Program-made: the position numbers and the translations under genes | Notes under the pieces: model-generated | Told to the model about the DNA's origin: nothing | Seen by the model: the letters and a program-made list of their open reading frames with translations, nothing else | The model's database searches: none | Shown here: positions 21,977 to 29,745 of the stretch, one piece after another | Position numbering within the stretch: the first letter of the stretch is position 1 | Layout: each line of letters begins with the position of its first letter | Assembly: GCA_002347185.1 (NCBI GenBank) | Contig: DDXK01000130.1 | Coordinates: 1 to 33,893 of the forward strand | DNA: 33,893 nucleotides | From: Desulfobulbaceae bacterium UBA2262 | GTDB lineage: Bacteria; Desulfobacterota; Desulfobulbia; Desulfobulbales; Desulfurivibrionaceae | Reading direction: 5' to 3'

Positions 21977-23782
21977 ATGCCCCGCAAACGCCTGCTCTGG
22001 CTCCTCTTCCCGAGCCAGCTCATCGTCACCCTCACCGCCCTGTTCGCCTTCATCTGGTTTGGCGCCTACGCCATCCGCTCCTTCCATCTGGAGCAGACCG
22101 CCGCCGGACTGACCGCCCGCGCCCGCCTGCTGGAAGGCAGCGTCCGCACCTACCTGGAACGGGACGACCAGGCCGGCCTTCTTGCCTTTTGCCGTGAGGC
22201 CGGACACAACTCCGGCACCCGGATCACGGTGGTGGCCCACGATGGCCTGGTGCTCGCCGACTCACACGAGGAGCCCGCCCGCATGGAAAACCACGGCGAC
22301 CGGCCGGAAATCATCGCCGCCCTTGCCGGCGGCATCGCCCCGGCCACCCGCTACAGCCAGACCCTGCAGGCCCGCCTCATGTATCTGGCCATTCCCCTTC
22401 GCGAGCAGGACAAGACCGTGGCCGTCCTGCGCACCGCCTTGCCGGTCACCGCCGTGGACCAGGCCCTGGCCGCGATCCACCGGCAGATCGCCTGGGGATG
22501 CCTCCTCGTCGTTCTGCTGGTCGCCGGCCTGGCCTGGGTGCTTTCCCGCCGGATCAGCAAGCCGCTGGAAGAGATGCGGCAAGGGGCGGAACGCTTTGCC
22601 AACGGCGAATTCTCGGAAAGAATGAAGGAGGCGGGAAGCCTGGAGCTGGCCGGTCTGGCCAGGGCGATGAATGGAATGGCTGCCCAGCTCGACAACAGGA
22701 TCGCGACCATCGTCCGCCAGCGCAACCAGCTGCAGGCGGTATTCTCCAGCATGGTGGAAGGGGTGATCACCGTGGACAGCCAGGGGAAGGTCCTTGACCT
22801 CAACGGGGCCGCGGCCCGCTTCCTCGACGTCGGCCTGGAAAAAATCAAGGGCCGGAGCCTGCGGGTAGCCGTGCGCAACACCCAGCTGCAGGGGTTCGTA
22901 GAAAGAGCCCTCGCCTCCCCGGAGCCCATCGAGGGGGAACTCACCATTGTCGCGACAGAGGGCGCGGAGCGCCATTTCTCCCTGCATGGCGTCCGACTCC
23001 AGGAGGCCGACGGCATAGAGGCCGGAGCCCTCCTGGTGCTGGACGATGTCACCAGTCTGCGCCGGCTGGAAAACATCCGCCGCGACTTTGTCGCCAATGT
23101 TTCCCATGAGCTGAAAACCCCCATCACCTCCATCGAAGGCTTTTCGGAGACCCTGCTGGACGGAGCCTTGTCCGAACCTGAGGATGCGAGACGTTTCGTG
23201 GAAATCATCGCCAAACAGTCCAAACGCCTGCACACCATCGTCGAGGATCTCCTCACCCTCTCCCGCCTCGAACAGGAAGCGAGGCGCGAGGAGATCGGCC
23301 TTGGCGAACTGCCCCTGGCGGAAACCCTGCGGGCCGCCACCCAGGCCTGCGCAGGGCGGGCGGCGGAGCGCGGGGTCAGCCTCGAACTGCGCTGCCCGGA
23401 GGAGGTACGTGCCGCCATCAACCCCACGTTGCTGGAACAGGCCCTGGTCAACCTGGTGGACAATGCCGTCAAGTACGGCAAGGAAGGGGGCAGGGTCAGC
23501 GTGGAGGCGGAATCAGGAACAGACGAGGTGCTGATCCGGGTGCAAGACGACGGGCCGGGAATCGCAAAGGAGGATCTCGACCGAATCTTCGAGCGCTTCT
23601 ACCGGGTGGACAAGGGCCGCAGCGCCAAACTCGGCGGCACCGGCCTGGGACTTTCCATCGTCAAGCACATCGTCCAGGCGCATCGGGGCCGAATCGAGGT
23701 CACAAGCGAAGTCGGCAAGGGCACCACCTTCACCATCCGACTCGACAAGGGGAAACACCATGAAAACAGCACGGATACATGA
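21977..23782 (+). CDS. phoR: PhoR-type phosphate sensor histidine kinase
   Basis: A 601-residue inner-membrane kinase. Membrane segments are at about 12-36 and 170-192, with a periplasmic loop of some 130 residues. A HAMP domain (about 190-245) and a PAS domain (about 250-360, SSMVEGVITVDSQGKVLDLNGAA) follow. The HisKA motif is FVANVSHELKTPITSIEGF with H377, and the ATPase domain has NLVDNAVKYG and DDGPGI ... GTGLGLSIVKHI. This order is that of long PhoR proteins. It lies in a region with pstSCAB and two Pho-box-like promoters, which supports the name. No phoB is adjacent; the regulator at 24031 has no DNA-binding domain. Confidence 0.85.
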   Translation: MPRKRLLWLLFPSQLIVTLTALFAFIWFGAYAIRSFHLEQTAAGLTARARLLEGSVRTYLERDDQAGLLAFCREAGHNSGTRITVVAHDGLVLADSHEEPARMENHGDRPEIIAALAGGIAPATRYSQTLQARLMYLAIPLREQDKTVAVLRTALPVTAVDQALAAIHRQIAWGCLLVVLLVAGLAWVLSRRISKPLEEMRQGAERFANGEFSERMKEAGSLELAGLARAMNGMAAQLDNRIATIVRQRNQLQAVFSSMVEGVITVDSQGKVLDLNGAAARFLDVGLEKIKGRSLRVAVRNTQLQGFVERALASPEPIEGELTIVATEGAERHFSLHGVRLQEADGIEAGALLVLDDVTSLRRLENIRRDFVANVSHELKTPITSIEGFSETLLDGALSEPEDARRFVEIIAKQSKRLHTIVEDLLTLSRLEQEARREEIGLGELPLAETLRAATQACAGRAAERGVSLELRCPEEVRAAINPTLLEQALVNLVDNAVKYGKEGGRVSVEAESGTDEVLIRVQDDGPGIAKEDLDRIFERFYRVDKGRSAKLGGTGLGLSIVKHIVQAHRGRIEVTSEVGKGTTFTIRLDKGKHHENSTDT

Positions 23783-23978
23783 CCAGCGCACTTTGAGCAG
23801 CGCCCTCGAAAAAGCGGCCAAGCATATCTGCACCGCCCGGTGCGGGCGCTGCCCCCATGTGATCGAGCAGTACCCCTGCCCCGGCGAGTGTACCCTGGAC
23901 ACCCTGGCCTGGGAATGCTGGGCCAGATTCTTTCTCGACCAGGCGACGCCTCCCCCGACCCACGGGGAAAACGGCTAA
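23760..23978 (+). CDS. Small Cys-rich protein overlapping phoR
   Basis: A 72-residue protein that I do not recognise. It starts inside the end of phoR (23-base overlap, other frame), with AAGGGGAAA before the ATG, so it should be translationally coupled. The core CTARCGRCPHVIEQYPCPGEC with a later WECW has six cysteines over about 30 residues, which suits a zinc or Fe-S site. No signal peptide is present. A short C-terminal tail is Pro-rich. The coupling suggests a role with PhoR or in phosphate signalling, but this is only position-based. Confidence 0.6.
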   Translation: MKTARIHDQRTLSSALEKAAKHICTARCGRCPHVIEQYPCPGECTLDTLAWECWARFFLDQATPPPTHGENG

Positions 23979-24030
23979 AAATCTGCCGGCTCGTCTCGCT
24001 CTGCCCCTCCCGCCGTACTCCTTGAGCCTT

Positions 24031-24447
24031 TCAGCCTCGCCCCAGCCACCCCAGAGTGGCCGAAACCACATCCTTCACCGAATAGGGTTTGGCAAAATAA
24101 GCATTGGCGCCCAGGCCCATTCCTTTTTCGATATCCTGGGGCGACGAGAGCGCGGAAAGCATGACCACCGGGATTCCGGCCAGATCCCGGTCCGGGTGGG
24201 AGCGGATCAGCCGACAGACCTCGCGCCCGTCAAGGCGGGGCAGCATGAGATCGAGAAGAACCAGGGCGGGGCGCAGCTGCTCGACAATGGCAAAGGCGGT
24301 CAGGCCATCGTGGGCCACGGCCACCGGCACCCTGTTTTTCCGCAGCGAATAGCAGAGCAGGTGGGCGATATCCTCGTCATCCTCTACCACCAGCACCATG
24401 CCGGGTTCCTTGCGGGCGCCGTCTTCACCTGGTTGCGTTTTCTGCAT
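24031..24447 (-). CDS. Single-domain response regulator (receiver only)
   Basis: A 138-residue protein with a single receiver domain: acidic VVEDDED (21-27), phosphoacceptor D66 in LVLLDLMLP, Ser/Thr at LSALSS, and Lys in AYFAKPY. No output domain follows, so it should act like CheY or as a phosphorelay intermediate. ATG 24447 is chosen for its GGAG; an ATG seven codons upstream is also open. It lies downstream of an EAL remnant and a chemoreceptor on the same strand. It converges with phoR and the small Cys-rich gene; no clear terminator is seen in the 52-base gap. Confidence 0.85.
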   Translation of the reverse strand: MQKTQPGEDGARKEPGMVLVVEDDEDIAHLLCYSLRKNRVPVAVAHDGLTAFAIVEQLRPALVLLDLMLPRLDGREVCRLIRSHPDRDLAGIPVVMLSALSSPQDIEKGMGLGANAYFAKPYSVKDVVSATLGWLGRG

Positions 24448-24527
24448 CGCCGAAATCTCCTTTCTCATGTTTTTTCGTTCAAACCGTTTTTGCCTCACCC
24501 GGCAAGTCCGCTTCCGGGTGAACTTCC

Positions 24528-24758
24528 TCACGCCGGTTGCGAACAATGGCCGAGCCTTTCTCCTGCTTGGCCGCCCGCTTGCACCCGAGCGAGATTCCGC
24601 GACTGCTGGACCCTGGGGCGGGCCAGGGCTTCGTAGCCGTAGATCTCACCGCTCTGCCGTGAAAAAATCGGCTGAAACCAGGAGGTGAGGCCATTGTTGT
24701 CCAGGAGGCAGACAATCAGCTCCCTGGTGATCTCCACCTCGACATTCTCGCTGCGCAT
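24528..24758 (-). pseudogene. Remnant of an EAL-domain protein
   Basis: A 76-codon frame starting at a TGATG overlap with the chemoreceptor gene. Residues 1-46 read like the start of an EAL domain (LTSWFQPIFSRQSGEIYGYEALARP), normally some 240 residues long. After ALARP the similarity stops in all three frames, and about 30 unrelated residues lead to a stop. The EAL catalytic residues downstream are gone, so it cannot be a c-di-GMP phosphodiesterase. Most likely a deletion removed the rest; a small expressed EAL-derived protein is possible. Confidence 0.6.
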
Positions 24759-26422
24759 CACTCGCATGCCTCCTTCGGAATCCTGGCGGCAACGTATTCC
24801 GGAAACAGACCCAGGCTGGGCCATTCAGCCGCGTCGTCCCCCTCTTCATTCCTCCCCTCGCCCTTGAGCAGGGCGACGAGGCGGGAGGAAATCACCCGCA
24901 GCTCCCGGGCTTGTTCCTTGAGCTGGCCGGCGGTCCTCGCCGCTTCTCCGGCCTGCACCGAGGCAGCCACGCTTTCGCGGTCTATCTCCGCGACCGCGGC
25001 GCTCACCTGCCTGATGCCGACCGCCTGTTGCCCGCTTGCCGTCGCGATGTTGCGCACCTCGCCGTCCACCCTGGCGATGGCCTGGTGGATCTGCGCAAAG
25101 ATCTGCTCCAGGCTCAGACACAGTTCACTCCCCTGCCTGGTCTTGCTGATGGTGTTCTGCACGATGCCGGCGGTCTCCCTGGCGGAGCTGGCCACATTAT
25201 GGGCCAGACGCCTTATTTCATCGGCCACCACCGCGAAGCCGGCGCCGGCCTCCCCGGCCCGGGCCGCCTCCACTGCCGCGTTCAGGGCGAGCAGATTCGT
25301 CTGGAAGGCGATGTCGTCAATGTTCCTGGTAATCTTGATGACCTCGGCCGAGGCCTTTTCCATCTCCTGCATGGCGGCAAGCATGTTCTCCATGTGCGCG
25401 CCCGCCGTTTCGATGATCCGCTGCGCTTGCGTGGTAAGGGCGCCCGCCTCCTGCGCGCTGGTGTTGTTGGCCGCGGCCTGACTGGAAAGCTGTTCCATCG
25501 AGGCACTGGTTTCCTCCACGCTGGCGGCCTGGTTGCCGGCGCTTTCCGCCAATTCCATGCTCGCGCCGGAAAGCTGCTCCGACTCCACGGAAACCTTGGC
25601 CACCACACCCTGCAGCCGCTCATCCAAGGCAAAAAGGGGCCGCACCACCCTACGGCCGAGAAAGAGCAGGGTCAGGCAAAAAACCACAAACACCCCCAGC
25701 CCGGCGCCGATGGTCACCAGGAGCGACCTGCTTCTGGCGCTGGCAAGGATCGTCCCGATCTCGACCCGCGCCCTGGCCACGCTCGCCCCGTTTTGCTGTT
25801 CGGCGCCCTGGGCGATCTGCGCGAACCCGGCCAGGGTGCTGTCCGCCACCTTCATGGCCAGGGCCTTGGTCAGGACGATGGCCTGCGTGCCCTTATCGCC
25901 GGTATACTGGTCCGCGGCGCGAATCCCCTCGGAGTGGGTATCGTGAAAATCGAGCATGCCGGTGGCCACTTCCATCTGCTTCCTGAAGGCCTCGTACTCG
26001 GCCGCGGTCTGGGCCAGGAGCTTTAACGCCTCGTCATCGGCACCGAGGCTCTTCTCGATGGCGGCCAACATGGCGGTGATCCGGGTATGGCCGCGCGAGA
26101 GCGCCGCGCCGTACTTCTCCCGCATGTCCTGGTACTGACCGCGAATCAGAAAATTTTTCCATTGCAGCATCTGCTCCAGAAGAGCGCTCTGCAGCTCCCG
26201 AACCAGCAGCACCGTATCCATGGCGTCTTCGCTGGTGAAGGTCAGCTGACGCATGGAAGCGTTGCCGACGCCCAGGATCTCCTCGTTGGCCTGCCGGGCC
26301 GCCGCCACCAAGGCCTCCTGGCTGCGGACGGAAATGTTATACAGGACAAGCATGCCAATCCCGGCCGCAAGCAGGATCACCACGAAAAACATGCCAAGCC
26401 GCGCCTTGAGATCCAATTTCAT
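24758..26422 (-). CDS. Methyl-accepting chemotaxis protein
   Basis: A 554-residue chemoreceptor. A first membrane segment is at about 10-30, a helical periplasmic sensor of some 190 residues looks like a four-helix bundle, and a second segment (LLVTIGAGLGVFVVFCLTLLFL) lies near 235-257. The cytoplasmic signalling tip is FQTNLLALNAAVEAARAGEAGAGFAVVADEIRRLA. No C-terminal CheR-docking pentapeptide is visible; the end is PKEACE. ATG 26422 has GGGAGG upstream. The gene is followed by an EAL remnant and a receiver-only regulator, which suggests a dedicated signalling set. The ligand is unknown. Confidence 0.93.
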   Translation of the reverse strand: MKLDLKARLGMFFVVILLAAGIGMLVLYNISVRSQEALVAAARQANEEILGVGNASMRQLTFTSEDAMDTVLLVRELQSALLEQMLQWKNFLIRGQYQDMREKYGAALSRGHTRITAMLAAIEKSLGADDEALKLLAQTAAEYEAFRKQMEVATGMLDFHDTHSEGIRAADQYTGDKGTQAIVLTKALAMKVADSTLAGFAQIAQGAEQQNGASVARARVEIGTILASARSRSLLVTIGAGLGVFVVFCLTLLFLGRRVVRPLFALDERLQGVVAKVSVESEQLSGASMELAESAGNQAASVEETSASMEQLSSQAAANNTSAQEAGALTTQAQRIIETAGAHMENMLAAMQEMEKASAEVIKITRNIDDIAFQTNLLALNAAVEAARAGEAGAGFAVVADEIRRLAHNVASSARETAGIVQNTISKTRQGSELCLSLEQIFAQIHQAIARVDGEVRNIATASGQQAVGIRQVSAAVAEIDRESVAASVQAGEAARTAGQLKEQARELRVISSRLVALLKGEGRNEEGDDAAEWPSLGLFPEYVAARIPKEACE

Positions 26423-26465
26423 CGCCTTCCCTCCCTGGGACATAAAGCTATTCTCAACCACATTC

Positions 26466-26678
26466 CTACACCCTCCCGGTCAGGACGGCCGTCTGCTCCC
26501 GCCCGCTGGACGCGGGCAACGAGGCGAGAAGGGAGGGGCAGAGCAGGTGCCTGCCGGTTTTGCAGTAGCCTTCGAGTTCGCTCATGCTCGGCACGTAGGG
26601 AGCCGCCTTGCAGGAACAGCTTGCCACGGTCCACTGCTTGCCGGCCGGGGCGTAGAGATAGAGATGTTTGCAGCGCAT
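26466..26678 (-). CDS. Small Cys-rich protein of unknown function
   Basis: A 70-residue protein that I do not recognise. It starts at ATG 26678, with AGGAGGAAG upstream, which argues that it is real. Cysteines lie at MRCKHLYLY, ASCSCKAAP, GYCKTG and LLCPSLL, giving five in the first two thirds, compatible with a metal site. No signal peptide is seen; the C-terminus is Ser/Ala-rich. It ends 43 bases before the chemoreceptor gene on the same strand and may be the first gene of that operon. Confidence 0.6.
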   Translation of the reverse strand: MRCKHLYLYAPAGKQWTVASCSCKAAPYVPSMSELEGYCKTGRHLLCPSLLASLPASSGREQTAVLTGRV

Positions 26679-26777
26679 GCGATCTTCCTCCTGTTTTTGG
26701 TTGTTCTGGTCTACTTGCTGACGGAACACTACCCCCCACCTGTTAGCGGATTATTACGGCCCGGTTATTATTGGGTG

Positions 26778-26817
26778 AAAAAAAATGCTTCCCTGGCGCG
26801 GACAGGCCAGGGAAGCA
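26778..26817 (-). terminator. Intrinsic terminator after the Pho-associated porin
   Basis: An 11-bp perfect stem (26786-26796 with 26807-26817, arms TGCTTCCCTGG) with a ten-base loop. On the - strand it is followed by eight Ts. It lies 126 bases past the porin stop; the DNA between them holds no gene I can support. Confidence 0.88.
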
Positions 26818-26942
26818 CAAGGGGAGGAGATGGTGCCTTGCGGCTGAGTTGTTTCCCCTTGTTCAAAACAGGACGGAGCAGGCCGCCAGTCCGTGGGAGG
26901 AGACGGGACGGCCAGCTCCGCTTTGGGGAGGAGGTGAAGCGA

Positions 26943-28187
26943 TCAGAACTTGTAGCTGACGTCGAACTGGTAGAGATCCACCTGATCTTCCCTGGCGCCG
27001 GCATAATCCTCGTCACGTTCGTAACTGAGCCAGGTAAGCCCGGTGCTCCAGTTCTTGCTGAGGCTGTACCCGAGCTGCACTCTGTGGCCTTCCTTGTTGG
27101 TCTTGGCAAGACCGTCGCCGAAATCGGAATCGGCCAGGTAGCCGAAAAGAGAGTCCGCTTCCACCACCGAGTAAGCGTAGCCGACCTTGAAGGCCTTGTA
27201 CTTGGCGTCAAGACCGAAAACCCAACCGGTATCGGCATCCTCCGGCTTCCCGGTGAAGCTGCTGCCGGCCTGACTTTCGCCGATTTCGCCGTCGGCGCCG
27301 AAGTTCTGCCAGAACTGGCCGTAAAGGGTGAACTTGAGGTCGCCGACCGGAAAGGTCAGGTCGCCGTAAAGATCGCCGATGTTGAGCCCGTAACGGTTCG
27401 TATCGACGCTGCCCAGGCCGAAGGCGCTTCCGTCATTGAGCAAGGACGTGCTGTAGGTATGGTAGCCGGCGGCCAGGGTGTACCTGGTATCGCCCGCCTT
27501 GCCCCGGTAACCGAGCTGGCCGGCGACCAGGGTGGCGGTGTTGTCGTCGTCGACCAGCTTGGCGGCGTAGCCGCCGGCAGTGGCGAAAAGCCCCTCTTTC
27601 TTGCCGTACTGACCGGTGATGCCGGCCAGGCGCACGTCGCCGTCCCAGAGAACCCAGGAGCTCTGCAGGGGGTTCTTGTGCTGGCCCAGGGTGAAGGCAA
27701 AATCATTCCATTTGTGCTTGGCATAGGCGTAATCCAGACGGATGTCGCCGGTCTCGAAGGGCTTGGCCTCGCTCCAGGTATCGTTGGTGCTGGTGGGGTC
27801 ATCGCCGCCGGTGGCAAGGCCGGCGCCCACCTCGAAGCTCTCGGCCTTGTTCTCCCAGACCCCGCCCAGCCGGAAACGCGTCCGCCAACGGTCCCTGGAA
27901 ACATCGTCGCCCAGGCCGTCCTTATAATCCCGGTCCCGGATCTCGTAGCGCACCCGCAGGTCGCCCTTGATCTTCAGCTGATCGACGAACTCGTTGGCCA
28001 CCTGCACCTCGCCCTTTTTCTCCACCTTGTTCCTGAGCTCCTCAATGTGCTCCTGCTGGGAGGCCACCTTGCTGCGCAGGTATTCCAGCTCCTTGAGGAT
28101 CTGCTCTTCGCTCGTTCCCGCCATGGCGGCCACGGGCAGGCCAAGGCAAACACCCAGGGCAACTGCCGCCGATAAAACCTTTTTCAT
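26943..28187 (-). CDS. Outer-membrane porin with N-terminal coiled coil
   Basis: A 414-residue exported porin. The signal peptide covers 1-23 (KKVLSAAVALGVCLGLPVAAMAG). A coiled coil of about 30 residues follows (EEQILKELEYLRSKVASQQ ...), then a beta barrel with many alternating strands (KGDLRVRYEIRDRDY onward) and the C-terminal aromatic signature FDVSYKF. It resembles the 'putative porin' (Porin_5) type. ATG 28187 has AAAGGAG. About 195 bases upstream on the same strand are three 11-bp-phased repeats ahead of a -10 (28369-28408), and pstS is divergent, so it is probably induced by phosphate starvation and may pass phosphate (inference). Confidence 0.85.
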   Translation of the reverse strand: MKKVLSAAVALGVCLGLPVAAMAGTSEEQILKELEYLRSKVASQQEHIEELRNKVEKKGEVQVANEFVDQLKIKGDLRVRYEIRDRDYKDGLGDDVSRDRWRTRFRLGGVWENKAESFEVGAGLATGGDDPTSTNDTWSEAKPFETGDIRLDYAYAKHKWNDFAFTLGQHKNPLQSSWVLWDGDVRLAGITGQYGKKEGLFATAGGYAAKLVDDDNTATLVAGQLGYRGKAGDTRYTLAAGYHTYSTSLLNDGSAFGLGSVDTNRYGLNIGDLYGDLTFPVGDLKFTLYGQFWQNFGADGEIGESQAGSSFTGKPEDADTGWVFGLDAKYKAFKVGYAYSVVEADSLFGYLADSDFGDGLAKTNKEGHRVQLGYSLSKNWSTGLTWLSYERDEDYAGAREDQVDLYQFDVSYKF

Positions 28188-28368
28188 CGTTTTCTCCTTT
28201 CTCCGTAAAGATTGTCTCAAAGGTGCTTCCCTCAAAATCGCTTGCCTGAAACTGGTCCACTCACCAGCCGCCCCCGACGGGCGTGTTCATTTTTTCAAGG
28301 CGGAGAGGGCGGAAAGCCAAAGGCCGGTCCCTCCTCACCTCGAATGTTGCGAAGAGGGTAACGGAGGA

Positions 28369-28408
28369 ATTTTAAAGCGGGGTTATCCTCCGGTTAAAAA
28401 ACCGTTAG
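28369..28408 (-). promoter_or_regulatory. Pho-box-like promoter of the porin
   Basis: On the - strand CTAAC (28408-28404), TTAAC (28397-28393) and ATAAC (28386-28382) recur every 11 bases. They are followed by a -10 TAAAAT (28374-28369), 17 bases after the middle repeat's TTAACC hexamer. Repeats replacing the -35 is the usual layout of PhoB-activated promoters. This accounts for part of the gene-free stretch 28188-28625. Confidence 0.6.
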
Positions 28409-28510
28409 AGGCGGGGCTGGGGGGGGATATCAGAGACAACCACCTGAATTACCTTCACAAAATCAAGAATTCCGTCTCTGCCAGGAGCACGTCAATCTTC
28501 TGTTCATCTC

Positions 28511-28555
28511 TTAACCGAATCCTAATCAAACGCTAACACTCCAGGGGCATATATA
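28511..28555 (+). promoter_or_regulatory. Pho-box-like promoter of pstS
   Basis: TTAACC (28511), CTAATC (28522) and CTAACA (28533) recur every 11 bases. TATATA at 28550-28555 is a good -10, putting the start near 28562 and giving a leader of about 64 bases. No separate -35 is needed. Between this and the porin promoter (28409-28510) I see nothing else. Confidence 0.7.
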
Positions 28556-28625
28556 GGGGCACCACTCACCGGCCGATCCCTGTTTCGGGCAGAAGCCTTC
28601 AACATTACAGATAAGGAGAATCACC

Positions 28626-29624
28626 ATGAGGATGACAAACGGCTTTATCGGCAAGACGGTCAAAAAAACAGTAGTGGCGGGCTGCCTGGTCGCCGTGGCC
28701 GCGACCGGCGCCTTTGCCGCCGGCGTGGAAGTGGATAGCAAGATTCCGGCCTATGCCAAAACGAGCGGCGTTTCCGGCAACCTGGACAGCATCGGCTCCG
28801 ACACCCTGAACAACCTGATGACCTACTGGGCCGAATCCTTCCGCAAGGAATACCCCAACGTGCGCATCCAGATCGAGGGCAAGGGCTCCAGCACCGCGCC
28901 GCCGGCCCTGCTCGCCGGCACTGCCCAGCTCGGCCCCATGTCCAGGCCCATGAAGGACAAGGAGGAGGACGCCTTTGTCAAGAAGTACGGCTACAAGCCG
29001 ACCCGCATCGGCGTTGCCCTGGACTCCCTGGCGGTCTTTGTCCACAAGGACAACCCGATCAAGGGGCTGAGCCTCCAGGAGGTTGACGCCGTCTTCTCCA
29101 AGACCCACAAGGGCGGCATCGCCGAGGATTATCTCACCTGGGGCCAGCTCGGCCTCACCGGCGCATGGGCCAGCCTGCCCATCAGCCTTTACGGCCGCAA
29201 CTCCGCCTCCGGCACTTATGGCTACTTCAAGGAACACGCCCTCTCCAAGGGCGACTTCAAGGACAGCGTCAAAGAACAGCCAGGCTCCGCCTCCGTGGTC
29301 ATGGGCGTCACCGAGGACCGCGCCGCCATGGGCTACTCCGGCATCGGCTACAAGACCTCCGGCGTCAAGGCCGTGGCCCTGAGCGAAAAGAAGGGCGAAG
29401 CCCCCTTCGAGGCCTCCTACGAAAACGTCCTTTCCGGCAAGTACCCGCTTTCCCGGACCCTCTACCTCTATGTGGTCAAGGAGCCCAACAAGCCCCTGCC
29501 CGCGATCACCCAGGAATTCCTCAAGTTTGTTCTTTCCAGGGAAGGTCAGGAGATCGTGGTCAAAGACGGCTACCTGCCGCTGCCGGCCGCCGTCATCGAG
29601 AAGGAGCTGGCCAAGCTCAAGTAA
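28626..29624 (+). CDS. pstS: Phosphate ABC transporter, substrate-binding protein
   Basis: A 332-residue periplasmic phosphate-binding protein. The signal peptide is at about 1-32 (VVAGCLVAVAATGAFAAG). The binding signatures are IGSDTLNNLMTYWAESF, GKGSSTAPPALLAGTAQLGPMSRPM and YGRNSASGTYGYFKE, which together line the phosphate site in the family. AAGGAG precedes the ATG. It should feed PstCAB; arsenate, a phosphate analogue, is also a likely ligand of lower affinity. A terminator lies right after it, which would raise PstS above the membrane subunits. Confidence 0.95.
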   Translation: MRMTNGFIGKTVKKTVVAGCLVAVAATGAFAAGVEVDSKIPAYAKTSGVSGNLDSIGSDTLNNLMTYWAESFRKEYPNVRIQIEGKGSSTAPPALLAGTAQLGPMSRPMKDKEEDAFVKKYGYKPTRIGVALDSLAVFVHKDNPIKGLSLQEVDAVFSKTHKGGIAEDYLTWGQLGLTGAWASLPISLYGRNSASGTYGYFKEHALSKGDFKDSVKEQPGSASVVMGVTEDRAAMGYSGIGYKTSGVKAVALSEKKGEAPFEASYENVLSGKYPLSRTLYLYVVKEPNKPLPAITQEFLKFVLSREGQEIVVKDGYLPLPAAVIEKELAKLK

Positions 29625-29658
29625 CAGCCGGGGCAGCCTGCTGGTTGCCCACCCCGCC

Positions 29659-29695
29659 GGGCCCGGTCCGGCAGCAACAGGACCGGGCCCTTTTT
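29659..29695 (+). terminator. Terminator between pstS and pstC
   Basis: GGGCCCGGTCC (29659-29669) pairs perfectly with GGACCGGGCCC (29680-29690), followed by five Ts. The short T tract suggests partial termination, so that pstS is made in excess. Confidence 0.85.
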
Positions 29696-29745
29696 CACAA
29701 GCCGTCACTCCCCCGCGGCAGCGCCGGCAAGGACCGAACAGACCC

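Noticed and set aside
26253..28175. A 640-codon + strand frame opposite the porin, the small Cys-rich gene and the chemoreceptor start
   Set aside because: It crosses three convincing - strand starts and a terminator and shows no domain.
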